The notes: a model not told the origin generated them from the letters alone. A stretch of DNA of 46,017 bases from Loktanella sp. (GCA_020201155.1 JAIVHI010000006.1:1-46017), one strand, 5' to 3'; positions 34,120-43,099 are shown, numbered from the stretch's first letter. Numbers and translations: made by a program.

Positions 34120-34774
34120 TCAGGCATCCTGCCACTTGGGCGAGCGCTTTGCGAGGAAGGCGTCGATCCCTTCCTCGGCATCGCGGGCCAGCATGTTGTC
34201 GACCATCACCTGCGAGGCGTAGTCGTAGGCCTCTGCCAGCGGCATCTCGCTTTGGGCATAGAAGGCGCGTTTCCCGGTCGCCAGCGTCAGGCTGGACTTC
34301 GACGCGATCTTGCGGGCCAGTTCCAGCGTCGTGTCCTGCAGGTCGCTTGCGGCGACGGCCCGGTTGACCAGCCCCATCTCTGCCGCGCGGGCGGCAGGGA
34401 TCATGTCGCCGGTCAACAGCATCTCCATCGCGTGCTTGTTGGCGACGTTGCGCGACAGGGCCACCATCGGGGTCGAGCAGAAAAGGCCGATATGCACGCC
34501 GGGCGTGCTGAACTTGGCCGTGTCGGCGGCGATGGCCAGATCGCAACTGGCGACAAGCTGGCAGCCCGCCGCCGTGGCGATGCCCGACACTTCGGCGATC
34601 ACCGGTTTCGGGCAGGCCACGATGCCCTGCATGACCCTTGCCCGCATCCGCAAAGGCCGCGCCGAGGGTTGTCAGCATCGCCTCGGACAGGGCGTTGCGC
34701 CGCTTGGGGTCGTTCAGGGTCAGGCGCAGGATGCCGTCCGCAGTCAGATCGCGCGACAGGATTTCGCTGGTCAT
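34120..34774 (-). pseudogene. Enoyl-CoA hydratase/isomerase (crotonase), internally deleted and frameshifted
   Basis: The N-terminal part (ATG 34774 behind AGGAG) reads as a normal crotonase through LTLNDPKRRNALSEAM and stops making sense after AFADAGK near 34637. The rest (VMQGIVACPKPVIAEVSG to KRSPKWQDA) continues in another frame directly afterwards. About 50 residues that normally carry the first oxyanion-hole loop (AGHDLK-like) are missing. The remainder, including GIATAAGCQLVASCDLAIA, is otherwise perfect. As read, no active hydratase can be made. Confidence 0.85.
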
Positions 34775-34862
34775 GGGGGCTCCTTTTGGAAGGGCTGCAG
34801 GATCGTGCGCTCACGCTACCGGCCAGCGGGGTCGCGATAAAGCAATATCGGTGCAAAGGACG

Positions 34863-34897
34863 GATCAGGCCCATGTCCATCGGACACGGGCCTGATC
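34863..34897 (-). terminator. Strong hairpin after DmdA-like gene
   Basis: GATCAGGCCC (34863-34872) and GGGCCTGATC (34888-34897) form a perfect 10-bp stem, and inner GTCC/GGAC pairs extend it. It lies 16 bases downstream of the stop of the gene at 34914 on the minus strand, followed by CGTCCTTTGC. Transcription termination is likely. Confidence 0.7.
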
Positions 34898-34913
34898 GTG
34901 GACGCGCTGATGA

Positions 34914-36053
34914 TCAGGCGACCGCTAACTTTTTCTTGGGGTCGTAGAACGGACGCTCGGCCACGGTCGCACGGGTCGGACCGGACGGCATCACGACATC
35001 GACCCCCATGCCGATATGGGCGAATTCGACCGGAACCATCGCCAGCGCGATGTTGCGCTCGAGCCGGGGCGAATAGACCGCCGACGTGACCTTGCCGATT
35101 TCGGTGCCGTTGGAGGTGATCGTCCAGAACGACGTGTTCGGCCCCTTCAGCGGCTCGCTGTCGATGATCAGACCGACCTGCTTGCGGCTGACACCTTCGG
35201 ACTGGATGCGGCGCAGCGCGGCCTTGCCGATGAAATCAGCCTCCATGTCGAGGTTCACCAGCCGGTCAAGACCCAGCTCGTAGGGGTTCGTGTTGATGTC
35301 CGCATCGGCGTGATAGGACAGCATCCCGCCTTCGATGCGGCGGATCGAAGAGGTGTGGCCGGGCTTGAGACCGTAGTCCATGCCGGTCGCCATGATGCGT
35401 TCCCACAGGGCATCGCCAGAGGCGCCGTCGCGCAGGTAGATCTCGTAGCCCAACTCGCTTGACCAGCCGGTGCGCGACACGATCAGCGGAATGCCGTCGA
35501 GTTCGATTTCGCGCAGCCAGTAGTAGCGCAGATCAAGGATGTCGTCGCCAAAAAGAGCCTGCATGATCTCGCCCGAACGGGGACCCTGCAACTGCAGCGG
35601 TGACACGTCGGGTTCGGTGATCGTGACGTCCAGCCCCGAATGAACCGCGACGCCCTGCGCCCACAGCAGGATGTCGCTGTCGGCCAGTGAAATCCAGAAG
35701 TGGTTTTCGGCCAGCCGCAGCAGGATCGGATCGTTCAGGATGCCGCCCTCGGCATTGGTGATGAGCACGTATTTGCATTGTCCGACGGCCATCTTGGACA
35801 GATCGCGCGGGGTCAGCATCTGGACGAATGTCGCGGCATCGGGGCCTGTGATCTCGACCTGACGCTCCACCGCCACGTCGCACAGGATCGCGTCGTTCAC
35901 GAGGTTCCAGAAGTTCTGTTCCGGATCACCGAAGTCACGGGGGATATACATGTGATTGTACACCGAAAAGCCCTGTGCGCCCCACCGGACGGTTGCGTCG
36001 AAATATGGCGATTTCCGGATCTGTGTCCCGAAGCCAAAGCTGTCTGCGTGCAT
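34914..36053 (-). CDS. GcvT-family, DmdA-like C1 transferase
   Basis: A 379-residue protein of the GcvT/aminomethyltransferase family. Opening segments (RKSPYF, QGFSVYNHMYIP, VAVERQVEITGP, LTPRDLSKMAVGQC and GGILNDP) match the DMSP demethylase DmdA pattern better than glycine-cleavage GcvT. It would transfer a methyl group from a substrate to tetrahydrofolate. The function is inferred from family likeness; many DmdA-like proteins are not DMSP demethylases. AGGGAGG lies before ATG 36053. An AsnC/Lrp-type gene lies upstream, and PurU, another folate C1 enzyme, is 7 kb away. Confidence 0.8.
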   Translation of the reverse strand: MHADSFGFGTQIRKSPYFDATVRWGAQGFSVYNHMYIPRDFGDPEQNFWNLVNDAILCDVAVERQVEITGPDAATFVQMLTPRDLSKMAVGQCKYVLITNAEGGILNDPILLRLAENHFWISLADSDILLWAQGVAVHSGLDVTITEPDVSPLQLQGPRSGEIMQALFGDDILDLRYYWLREIELDGIPLIVSRTGWSSELGYEIYLRDGASGDALWERIMATGMDYGLKPGHTSSIRRIEGGMLSYHADADINTNPYELGLDRLVNLDMEADFIGKAALRRIQSEGVSRKQVGLIIDSEPLKGPNTSFWTITSNGTEIGKVTSAVYSPRLERNIALAMVPVEFAHIGMGVDVVMPSGPTRATVAERPFYDPKKKLAVA

Positions 36054-36216
36054 GGTATTCCTCCCTTTTTCCGGACCGGCCCGGCAGGCTGATCCGCGTT
36101 TCTCCCTGTCCGATATCTAGGGCCGAAACGGGCCTTCTGTCGGACCAAAAAATTTCGTTCCCCAGACCGCTTGGACTAATTTTCAGGGCACGCACCGACC
36201 GTGTGGTCCCGCAGGG

Positions 36217-36708
36217 TCACTTGCCCGTGGTGGCCGCCAGCCTTGCCAGATTCGGCGGGGCGGATTTGACCGTGCGTGTGGCGATGTAGGTCATGTAACG
36301 GTCGACGCCGAGTTCGGCCTCCTGCATCGCCTGCATGAGCGTCTGGAACGTCACAAGGTTCGGGCTGACGACCTTGATGACGTAGTCCATTCCGCCCCCC
36401 GTCGCGAGGCATTCGGTAATCTCGTCATGGGCGTTCACGAAGGTTTCGAACCTTTCGAAATCGGCCTTGCGGTGGTGGGTCAGGGACACGGTGACGACGA
36501 CCTGCGTGACGTCGACGATCCGGTCCAGCGCGATTTCGGCGCGGAAGCTGCGGATGAACCCCGCCGCCTTCAGGCGATCCAGTCGCGCCCAGCCGGGCGT
36601 GGGCGAGATATTGGCAAGTTCGGCCAACCGCATCTTGCTCAGCTGTCCGTGCTGCTGCACGGCGCTCAGGATGCGGATATCGGTCGCATCGAGCCCATAC
36701 CTTTTCAT
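36217..36708 (-). CDS. AsnC/Lrp-family transcriptional regulator
   Basis: A 163-residue Lrp-type regulator. The DNA-binding half is MKRYGLDATDIRILSAVQQH followed by LAELANISPTPGWARLDRL; the ligand (RAM) domain is ECLATGGGMDYVIKVVSPN. ATG 36708 is chosen: it lies behind GAGGAGG and gives the normal Lrp start, although the frame is open further upstream. It probably controls the DmdA-like gene 163 bases downstream, which has its own leader. Confidence 0.92.
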   Translation of the reverse strand: MKRYGLDATDIRILSAVQQHGQLSKMRLAELANISPTPGWARLDRLKAAGFIRSFRAEIALDRIVDVTQVVVTVSLTHHRKADFERFETFVNAHDEITECLATGGGMDYVIKVVSPNLVTFQTLMQAMQEAELGVDRYMTYIATRTVKSAPPNLARLAATTGK

Positions 36709-36845
36709 CCCTGCGACGTCCTCCTCGCGTGTCTGGGGCAAGGGCGGTTCGAAACCGTGCTTGCCCGTCCACTCTTGCGGAGAATGCAGGTGCGATGGGA
36801 TCGAGATTGCGACCTCTCCTGTCACATCCGCGTCGTCAGGGGCGC

Positions 36846-37684
36846 TCAGGCCTGCTTTTGCAGCGCGGCACGGCACCAGACGGGGTCGTGGTCAGACAGG
36901 GGGCGCCCCTGCGGCGACAGCGCAGGCATCAGTGCGGTGTCCATCGGTGACAATCCGCGTCCGCCGATCCAGTCGAGCTTCATCCTGCGGCTGGGGTGCG
37001 GGGTGATCAGGCTGGCGCGGGTGGTGTCACCCTCTGGTGTGAAGCCCCAGTCATACCCACGGGCCACCGCCCGGTCGAGGCGACGCAAAGCGGGCCGCCG
37101 TCCGTTTCGACCACCGCCAGCAGTGCCATGCGCCCGCCCACCCGTGGCTGTTCGGGGTCGGCATCCAGCTCGTCCGAGGCGAACCAGTGGCCGTGATCGT
37201 CCAGTCGCACCATCGTCAGCTTCTGGAACGGCGCACGGGCAAGGATCGCGTTGCCGTGCCAGCCATAGAGGTTTTCCGCGTCTTGGCAGAACGGACGCTC
37301 GGTCGGGCTGCCAAGACCCATCTCGTAGAACTCCACCCCAAAGGCATAGGCCATGCCAAGCGCCTCTGCGATTTCCTCGGTCGTGTGCCGCTGGCCGGTG
37401 CGGGCCATGCCGTGATCGACCTCGGACAAAAGCACGATATCGGGGGCACGCGGGGCCAGCAGCGCCGCGCTGTCCTGCGGAAACAGGCAGCGCTCAAGGT
37501 TCCATGCCGCGACCGACACCGTCGCATCCAGCTGCCGGGCCGTGGCGCATCCACCGGTCTGGACCGCGTTCATCGCCGGCATCTCTGCCAGCAGCCTGCG
37601 GTGTGCGGCAGCGGTGCGCGGGCTGTTCACGATCCGGGCCTGCTGGTCAGGGGTGACGGGTGGCAATTCGGGCAGCAGGGTCAT
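36846..37684 (-). pseudogene. EEP-family phosphodiesterase, internally deleted and frameshifted
   Basis: The endonuclease/exonuclease/phosphatase family includes DNases, sphingomyelinases and other phosphodiesterases. The N-terminal part (ATG 37684, overlapping the UgpC stop) shows SVAAWNLERC, LLSEVDHGMARTGQ, GNAILARAPF and LLAVVETDGGPLCVAST. A second frame, from about 37085, gives ARGYDWGFTPEGDTTRAS, RRMKLDWIGGRGL and GRPLSDHDPVWC, the C-terminal catalytic SDHDPV. The STHLE and GGDLNT segments that normally lie between are gone, about 60-75 residues. The gene takes the place of ugpQ behind a Ugp-type importer. Confidence 0.82.
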
Positions 37685-38569
37685 TCCACACGGTCCCCGC
37701 TTTGCACGTCGAACAGGGACACGGACCCCGGCTTGAGGGCCACCCGCAAGGCGCCGGTTCTGACGGGACTGTCCTTGCTGACATGAATGCTGACCGCCTG
37801 ACCGCCAAGGCGCCCGTGCAACAGCCGGTGGGCACCCAGTTCTTCGACCAGATCGATATCGACGGTGATCGGCCCTGCGGCGTCAGGCACCATGTCCTCG
37901 GGCCTGATCCCGACGGTCACGGCCCCCGTTTGATCCTGCGGGGCGTCAGCCACCGTCACATCGCCGATACGGACCGCGTCCGCGTCGATCCTGCCGTCGA
38001 GCAGGTTCATCGGCGGTGCGCCCATGAAAGAGGCCACGAAGGTCGTGGCGGGCGAATGATAGACCTCTGACGGGGTGCCGATCTGCTCGATCCGGCCGCC
38101 ATTCATCACGATGATCCGGTCGGCCATGGTCATCGCCTCCACCTGATCGTGCGTGACGTAAACCCAGCTGGCTTGGCTTGCGGTCAAGGTAGTCGTCAAG
38201 GTTCAGCATGGCCGAAGCCTCGGCCACTTTCTGCGCGATGGCGGCCTTTGCGATCTTGCGGTTCCTCAGCCCGTAGCCGATGTTCTTGCGCACCGTCATA
38301 TGCGGGTAGAGGGCGTAGTTCTGAAAGACCATCGCGATATCCCTGTCGGCGGGGTCGACATGGTTCACAACACGGTCGCCGATCGACAGTTCCCCTTCCG
38401 AGATATCCTCGAGCCCCGCGATCATGCGCAGCATCGTGGACTTGCCGCAGCCGGACGGGCCAACGAGCACAAGGAACTCTCCGTCCCTGATGTCGAAGCT
38501 GGCGGGTTGCACGGCCTGAAAGCCGTTCGGATAGACCTTGGTGATGGTTTTGAGCGAGACCTGAGCCAT
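37681..38569 (-). pseudogene. UgpC/MalK-type ABC ATPase, internally deleted and frameshifted
   Basis: The N-terminal part (ATG 38569) has Walker [10 protein letters not shown] and [13 protein letters not shown] and is normal to LDRKPSQL near 38170. A second frame resumes at [17 protein letters not shown] and runs through a complete regulatory domain to [12 protein letters not shown]. Compared with the intact MalK-type protein at 4578-5627, about 53 residues are missing: exactly the signature motif, Walker B and D-loop. The junction sequence contains the palindrome CCAGCTGG. Without these motifs it cannot hydrolyse ATP. Confidence 0.88.
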
Positions 38570-38583
38570 TTTTGGAGACCTTT

Positions 38584-39450
38584 TTATTTATCCGATTCCG
38601 TCAGGCCTTTGACGAACCAGCTCTGGAAGAAAATGACGATGAGAACGGGCGGCAGGATGGCCAGAAGGGCCAGCATGTTGGCGCGCCCGTATTCGGGAAG
38701 ATTGGTGCCTTCGAGCGACTGGGTGATCTGCTTGATGCCGCGCACCAGCGTGTACATGTCCTCGTCGGTCGTGATCATCGTGGGCCAGAGGTATTGGTTC
38801 CAGCCGTAGACGAACATGATGATGAACATCGCGGCGATCATCGTGCGCGACAGCGGGATCAGGATGTCGATGAAGAACTTCACGGGACCCGCCCCGTCGA
38901 TGCGCGCGGCCTCGACCAGCTCTTCCGGCACGGCGCGAAAGAACTGCCGGAAAAAGAAGGTCGCCGTGGCCGAGGCGATCAGCGGAATGATGAGACCCTG
39001 AAAGGTGTTCAGCATCCCCAGCTTTTGCACGATCTCGTAGGAGGGCAGGATACGCACCTCGAGCGGCAGCAGAAGCGTGGTGAAGATCATCCAGAAGGCC
39101 AGCGTGGCAAAGCGCAGTCGGAAATAGACGATGGCATAGGCGGCCATCATGCCCAGCACGATCTTGCCCACCGCAAAGCCGATGCCAAGGATGAAGGAGT
39201 TGTAGAGCATCTGAACGCCGGAATTTACGCCGGAAAAGCCCGAGGCCTCGAACAGCGCCTTGGTGGTGTTCGCGGGTAGCCGGTCGCCAAAGGTCAGGCC
39301 CGGCCCGTTGCGCATCGTCTCGATGTCCGGGTTCGATGCCATCTGCAACAGCATCACGACGGGCAGGATCATCACGGCGGAGCCCGCGATCAGAACCAGA
39401 TGGTCGACGACATTGGACCATTTGATCCGGCGTTTGGGAGTAGCGGTCAT
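38584..39450 (-). CDS. ABC permease, UgpE type
   Basis: A 288-residue inner-membrane permease of the MalG/UgpE type. It has a first helix near 15-35 and the coupling motif [20 protein letters not shown]. It lies 9 bases after the first permease and 14 bases before the ATPase gene. The gene order binding protein, UgpA, UgpE, UgpC, phosphodiesterase matches ugpBAECQ of enteric bacteria. Confidence 0.92.
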   Translation of the reverse strand: MTATPKRRIKWSNVVDHLVLIAGSAVMILPVVMLLQMASNPDIETMRNGPGLTFGDRLPANTTKALFEASGFSGVNSGVQMLYNSFILGIGFAVGKIVLGMMAAYAIVYFRLRFATLAFWMIFTTLLLPLEVRILPSYEIVQKLGMLNTFQGLIIPLIASATATFFFRQFFRAVPEELVEAARIDGAGPVKFFIDILIPLSRTMIAAMFIIMFVYGWNQYLWPTMITTDEDMYTLVRGIKQITQSLEGTNLPEYGRANMLALLAILPPVLIVIFFQSWFVKGLTESDK

Positions 39451-39459
39451 GTCCGGCCC

Positions 39460-40341
39460 TCAGGTGTAATGGATGCGGCGTTCGATCAGCCGGAACTGGA
39501 AGACGGTCATCAGCAGCACAAGCACCATGAGGATCACCGACTGCGCGGACGACCCGCCCATGTCGTTGCCCCGGAACCCGTCCACGTAGACCTTGTAGAC
39601 CAGCGTCATCGGGTTGTTGCCCGGCTCGCCCTTCACTGTGGTGTCGATGATGCCGAAGGTGTCGAACAGCGAATAGGTGATGTTGGTGATCAGCAGGAAG
39701 AACCCTGTCGGCGCCAGCAGCGGAAAGGTCACGTCCCAGAAACGGCCCGAGGCCGAGCGGTTGTCGATCAGGGCCGCCTCGCGCACCGAGCGCGGGATCG
39801 ACTGCAGGCCGGACAGAAAGAAGATGAAGTTGACGGGGATCTGCTTCCAGACCGACACGACGACCATCGCAAAGGCGGTATCGAAGTAGTTGACGCCCAG
39901 CACGAAGTCCCAGCCGAAAAGCGCTGCGAAATCCATCAGCGGACCCCAGCTTTGGTCGAACATGATCAGGCCGATCACGCCGGCGACGGGCGGGGCCACC
40001 GCATAGACCCACATCAGAAGGGTCCGGTAGGTCTTGGCGCCCCGGATCACCCGGTCGGCCTTGACCGCCAGGATCAGTGCGATCGCCAGCGACAGAAAGG
40101 TCACGAGGACCGAGAAGATCACCGTGAAGCCTGCGGACTTCAGGTAGGACGGGGACCGCATGAGTGTCAGGTAATTCCCGAAGCCCACGAATGTTTCGCT
40201 GAAGCCGAAAGGGTCCTGCAGGAAAAAGCTCGACCGCAGCCCGTAGGCGGCAGGCCAGTAGAAGAAAACCGCGATGATGACCAGTTGCGGCATCAGCAGC
40301 AGGATCGGCAGCCATCGTTGTGTAAAGCCGGCTCGTTTCAT
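39460..40341 (-). CDS. ABC permease, UgpA type
   Basis: A 293-residue inner-membrane permease of the MalF/UgpA type with six or so helices. LRSSFFLQDPFGFSETFVG is typical of UgpA, and the coupling motif is REAALIDNRSASGRFWDVTF. ATG 40341 follows a 66-base spacer holding a hairpin. Confidence 0.92.
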   Translation of the reverse strand: MKRAGFTQRWLPILLLMPQLVIIAVFFYWPAAYGLRSSFFLQDPFGFSETFVGFGNYLTLMRSPSYLKSAGFTVIFSVLVTFLSLAIALILAVKADRVIRGAKTYRTLLMWVYAVAPPVAGVIGLIMFDQSWGPLMDFAALFGWDFVLGVNYFDTAFAMVVVSVWKQIPVNFIFFLSGLQSIPRSVREAALIDNRSASGRFWDVTFPLLAPTGFFLLITNITYSLFDTFGIIDTTVKGEPGNNPMTLVYKVYVDGFRGNDMGGSSAQSVILMVLVLLMTVFQFRLIERRIHYT

Positions 40342-40360
40342 GGGGACCTCTGGAAACGGT

Positions 40361-40387
40361 TGGCGGCCACAGGAACTGCGGCCGCCA
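40361..40387 (-). other. Intercistronic hairpin in Ugp-type operon
   Basis: TGGCGGCCACAG (40361-40372) and CTGCGGCCGCCA (40376-40387) pair over 12 positions with one mismatch around a 3-base loop. It sits between the binding-protein stop and the UgpA start, like the element at 2536-2568. It lacks a T-run and probably stabilises the upstream mRNA. Confidence 0.65.
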
Positions 40388-40407
40388 GGTCTGCGTCAAA
40401 CGGGTGG

Positions 40408-41709
40408 TTAGCCCTGCGTCTGGCCAAAGCGGGCAAGCAGCGCGTTGGCTTCGCTTTCGATCGTGGCGAAGGCATCGTCGACGTCGACGCCTTCCGACAG
40501 GATGCGGCCGAACTCACGGTTCATCACGTCGCGGATCTGGACGTAAAAGCCCATGCGGTAGCCCTTGGTGTTCTCGCCTGCGGGCAGGGACAACTGCTGG
40601 ATGCCGACTTCGGCTGCGGGGAAGCGGTCGTAGTGGCCGTCTTCCTTGGCCAGATCGTAGGCTGCCGTCGTGATCGGCACATAGCCGGTCTCGCGGTGCC
40701 AGGAGTACTGCACTTCCGGCGAGGTCAGGAACTCGAAGAAGGCTGCTGTCGCGGCGTTCTCTTCATCGGACTTGCCGGACATCGCAAAGAGAGACGCACC
40801 GCCGATAAAGGTCTGGGTGGGCTCGGTCGTGATGGCTTCCCAGTAGGGCAGGTAGGTCGCGGAGAATTCGAAAGGCAGGTCTTTCTGCATCAGGCCGCCG
40901 AACGAGCCCGAGGAACCGAGCCAGATCGCGACTTCACCTTCTTCGAAGGGTGCCTGGTTGTCGTCCCAACCGGCCCCGTACCATGCATAATAGCCGTTCT
41001 CTTCCCAGTCCTGCAGGGCGGTCCAATGGGCCTTCAACTCGGGCGTATCCACCAGGATCTCGGTATCGATGCCCGTGTAGCCGTTCTCGTTCGTGGCGAA
41101 CGGCAGGTTGTGGCGGGACATGAAGTTTTCGACGAAGATCCAAGGCGAGTGCGACTGCGCCAGCGGGATGTAGCCTGCCTCGACCAGCGCGGGGGCGGTG
41201 GTTTCCGCGAACTCTTCCCAGGTGGTCGGTGCTTCGACACCGGCGGCTTCGAGCGCGTCGATGTTGTAGTACATGATCGGCGAGGAAGAGTTGAACGGCA
41301 TGCCGATCATCTTGTCGTCGCTGTCGGCATAGAAGTAGCGCACGCCCGAGATGTAATCTTCGATGTCGAAGTCGACGCCGTTCTGCGTCATCAGGTCCTG
41401 CACGGGAATGGTCGCGCCCGAAGCACCGATCACGGTGGCGGCACCGGCGTCGAAGACCTGCAGGACATTGGGCTGCTCGCCTGCGCGGAAGGCCGCGATC
41501 CCGGCGGTCAGGGCTTCTTCGTAAGAGCCCTTGAAGACCGGGGTGATCTGGTAGTCGGACTGGCTGGCGTTGAAGTCGGTGGCGATCTGGTTGAGCGAGT
41601 CGCCCAAGGCACCGCCCATGGCGTGCCACCACGTGATTTCGGTCTGTGCGGTCGCGGCGCCGGTCGTCATCGACAGCGCGGCAGCCGCGGCAAGTGAAAG
41701 TCGGGTCAT
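40408..41709 (-). CDS. ABC solute-binding protein, UgpB type
   Basis: A 433-residue periplasmic binding protein. ATG 41709 gives a signal peptide ending in GAATA near residue 22. The mature part follows UgpB closely: ITWWHAMGGALGDSLNQIA, FKGSYEEALTAGIAAFRAG, MPFNSSSPIMYYN, IGGASLFAMSGK and WHRETGYVPITTAAYDL. UgpB binds glycerol-3-phosphate and its diesters; the same or a similar ligand is likely. First gene of its operon, with a divergent LacI gene and a palindrome at 41865. Confidence 0.92.
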   Translation of the reverse strand: MTRLSLAAAAALSMTTGAATAQTEITWWHAMGGALGDSLNQIATDFNASQSDYQITPVFKGSYEEALTAGIAAFRAGEQPNVLQVFDAGAATVIGASGATIPVQDLMTQNGVDFDIEDYISGVRYFYADSDDKMIGMPFNSSSPIMYYNIDALEAAGVEAPTTWEEFAETTAPALVEAGYIPLAQSHSPWIFVENFMSRHNLPFATNENGYTGIDTEILVDTPELKAHWTALQDWEENGYYAWYGAGWDDNQAPFEEGEVAIWLGSSGSFGGLMQKDLPFEFSATYLPYWEAITTEPTQTFIGGASLFAMSGKSDEENAATAAFFEFLTSPEVQYSWHRETGYVPITTAAYDLAKEDGHYDRFPAAEVGIQQLSLPAGENTKGYRMGFYVQIRDVMNREFGRILSEGVDVDDAFATIESEANALLARFGQTQG

Positions 41710-41864
41710 TGTGTTTCTCCGGTCATGTGCATGCCCTGCGGGCAAACGAGAAGAGATGACGCAGGCCGGATGGCCCTTTCGCCAGAAAATGGGATCCGGG
41801 CGGATCCCTCGGATGTGTTCGCCTTGGTGATGCTTCGGGCTGATTCCCGTCTTGTGCATCGATG

Positions 41865-41878
41865 TGAACACGTGTTCA
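41865..41878. promoter_or_regulatory. LacI-type operator palindrome
   Basis: TGAACACGTGTTCA is a perfect 14-bp palindrome with a central CG. It lies in the 235-base space between the UgpB-type gene and the divergent LacI gene, 67 bases before the latter. The downstream LacI protein is the obvious candidate to bind it. Confidence 0.6.
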
Positions 41879-41944
41879 GATACGCCTTGTATGTAACACC
41901 GCTGTGAAGGTCGGGGGGCGTTACAAAAGTTTTAAGATGGTTGG

Positions 41945-42952
41945 GTGGTGCGGGTGGATAAGGCGTCTCGGAAAAAACGTGTGACGGCGCAGGACATCGC
42001 CGATCTCGCAGGTGTCTCGCGCTCTGCCGTGTCGCGGGCCTTTACCCAGGGCGCCTACATCGACCCCGGCAAGCGCGCCCGCGTTCTCAAGGCCGCCGAC
42101 GATCTTGGCTATCGGCCCAATGCGATGGCGGCGGGGCTGCAGGGCGCGCGGTCCAACCTCGTGGCGATCTTCGTGGGCGAAATGGCGAACGAATACGACA
42201 AAGAGGTCACGACGGCCCTTGTCACCGGCCTGAACGGGATCGGCAAATGGCCCATCGTGATCGCGGGCAGCGGGCAGACGGCCCGCGACGCCGTGTCCAA
42301 GGTTCTGAGCTATCCGCTTGAAGCGATGATCCTGCGCTCTGGCAGCCTGGACGCCGATATCGCGGGCGCCTGCAGCAAGCTGGGCATCCCTGTGATCTCC
42401 AGCGGTCGCGTTCAGGATCTGCCGGGCGTCGACAACGTCTGCTGCCGCAACCGTGACGGCACGGCGCTGGGCACGCGGCTTCTGCTCGACAAGGGCCGGC
42501 GCAGACTAGGCTTTATCGGTGGCCCGCCCGGCTTTGCCTCGTCGCGTGACAGGCGGCTGGGGGTGATGGACACGCTCGCCGCCGCCGGTCTGACCCCCGT
42601 GTCCGAGGTGGTGGGGGGCTTTACCGTCCAAAGCGGCCATGACGCGATCATCGCAACCCCCGCACTGGCCAAGGCCGATGCCTTGATCTGCGCCAACGAT
42701 GCCATGGCCATCGGCGCACTGTCGGCCCTCAAAGAGCGCGGTATCGGCGTTCCCGACGACATCTCGGTCATCGGCTTCGACGATATCTCGATGGCGCGCT
42801 GGCCGGCCTTCGACCTCACGACGCTGCGCAATCCCATCGACGGACTCGTCGCCGCAGTTCTCGACCTTCTGACGACCCGCGAACATGATCCCGACAGGGC
42901 AGAGCGCACCGTCCTTCTGGACGCACCGCTGATCCTGCGCAGCACGCACTGA
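41945..42952 (+). CDS. LacI-family transcriptional regulator
   Basis: A LacI/GalR regulator of about 335 residues. The helix-turn-helix is TAQDIADLAGVSRSAVSRAF, then LGYRPNAMAAGLQG and a sensor domain ending in IGFDDISMARWPAFDLTTLR. GTG 41945 is taken; GTG 41948 or 41954 would shorten it slightly, and no ATG fits. It is divergent from the Ugp-type operon and probably represses it. In the sensor domain CCRNRDGTALGTRLL replaces the usual DN..GG region. Confidence 0.9.
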   Translation: MVRVDKASRKKRVTAQDIADLAGVSRSAVSRAFTQGAYIDPGKRARVLKAADDLGYRPNAMAAGLQGARSNLVAIFVGEMANEYDKEVTTALVTGLNGIGKWPIVIAGSGQTARDAVSKVLSYPLEAMILRSGSLDADIAGACSKLGIPVISSGRVQDLPGVDNVCCRNRDGTALGTRLLLDKGRRRLGFIGGPPGFASSRDRRLGVMDTLAAAGLTPVSEVVGGFTVQSGHDAIIATPALAKADALICANDAMAIGALSALKERGIGVPDDISVIGFDDISMARWPAFDLTTLRNPIDGLVAAVLDLLTTREHDPDRAERTVLLDAPLILRSTH

Positions 42953-43099
42953 GTGGCATCACGCCCCGCCCGACCAGGCCGAAGGCGGGATCATGTCACC
43001 AGATGTCGCAAAGGGCTGGAGACTTGACGCCGAAGAATGCAACAAACCCGGACAGCAAAGTCATAGCGACCATCACACTCCAACCCGACCGGAGCCCAT

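Noticed and set aside
32481-34774. DmdB/DmdD pair of the DMSP demethylation pathway
   Set aside because: The ligase sequence does not resemble DmdB as I remember it, and ligase-crotonase pairs are common in other pathways.
39400-41697. Open frame of 765 codons on the plus strand across the Ugp-type genes
   Set aside because: It is antisense to UgpA- and UgpB-type genes with recognisable motifs. No domain is seen in it.
42953-43000. Terminator behind the second LacI gene (CCCGCC ... GGCGGG)
   Set aside because: The stem is only 6 bp with a 13-base loop and no T-run, too weak to list as a feature.
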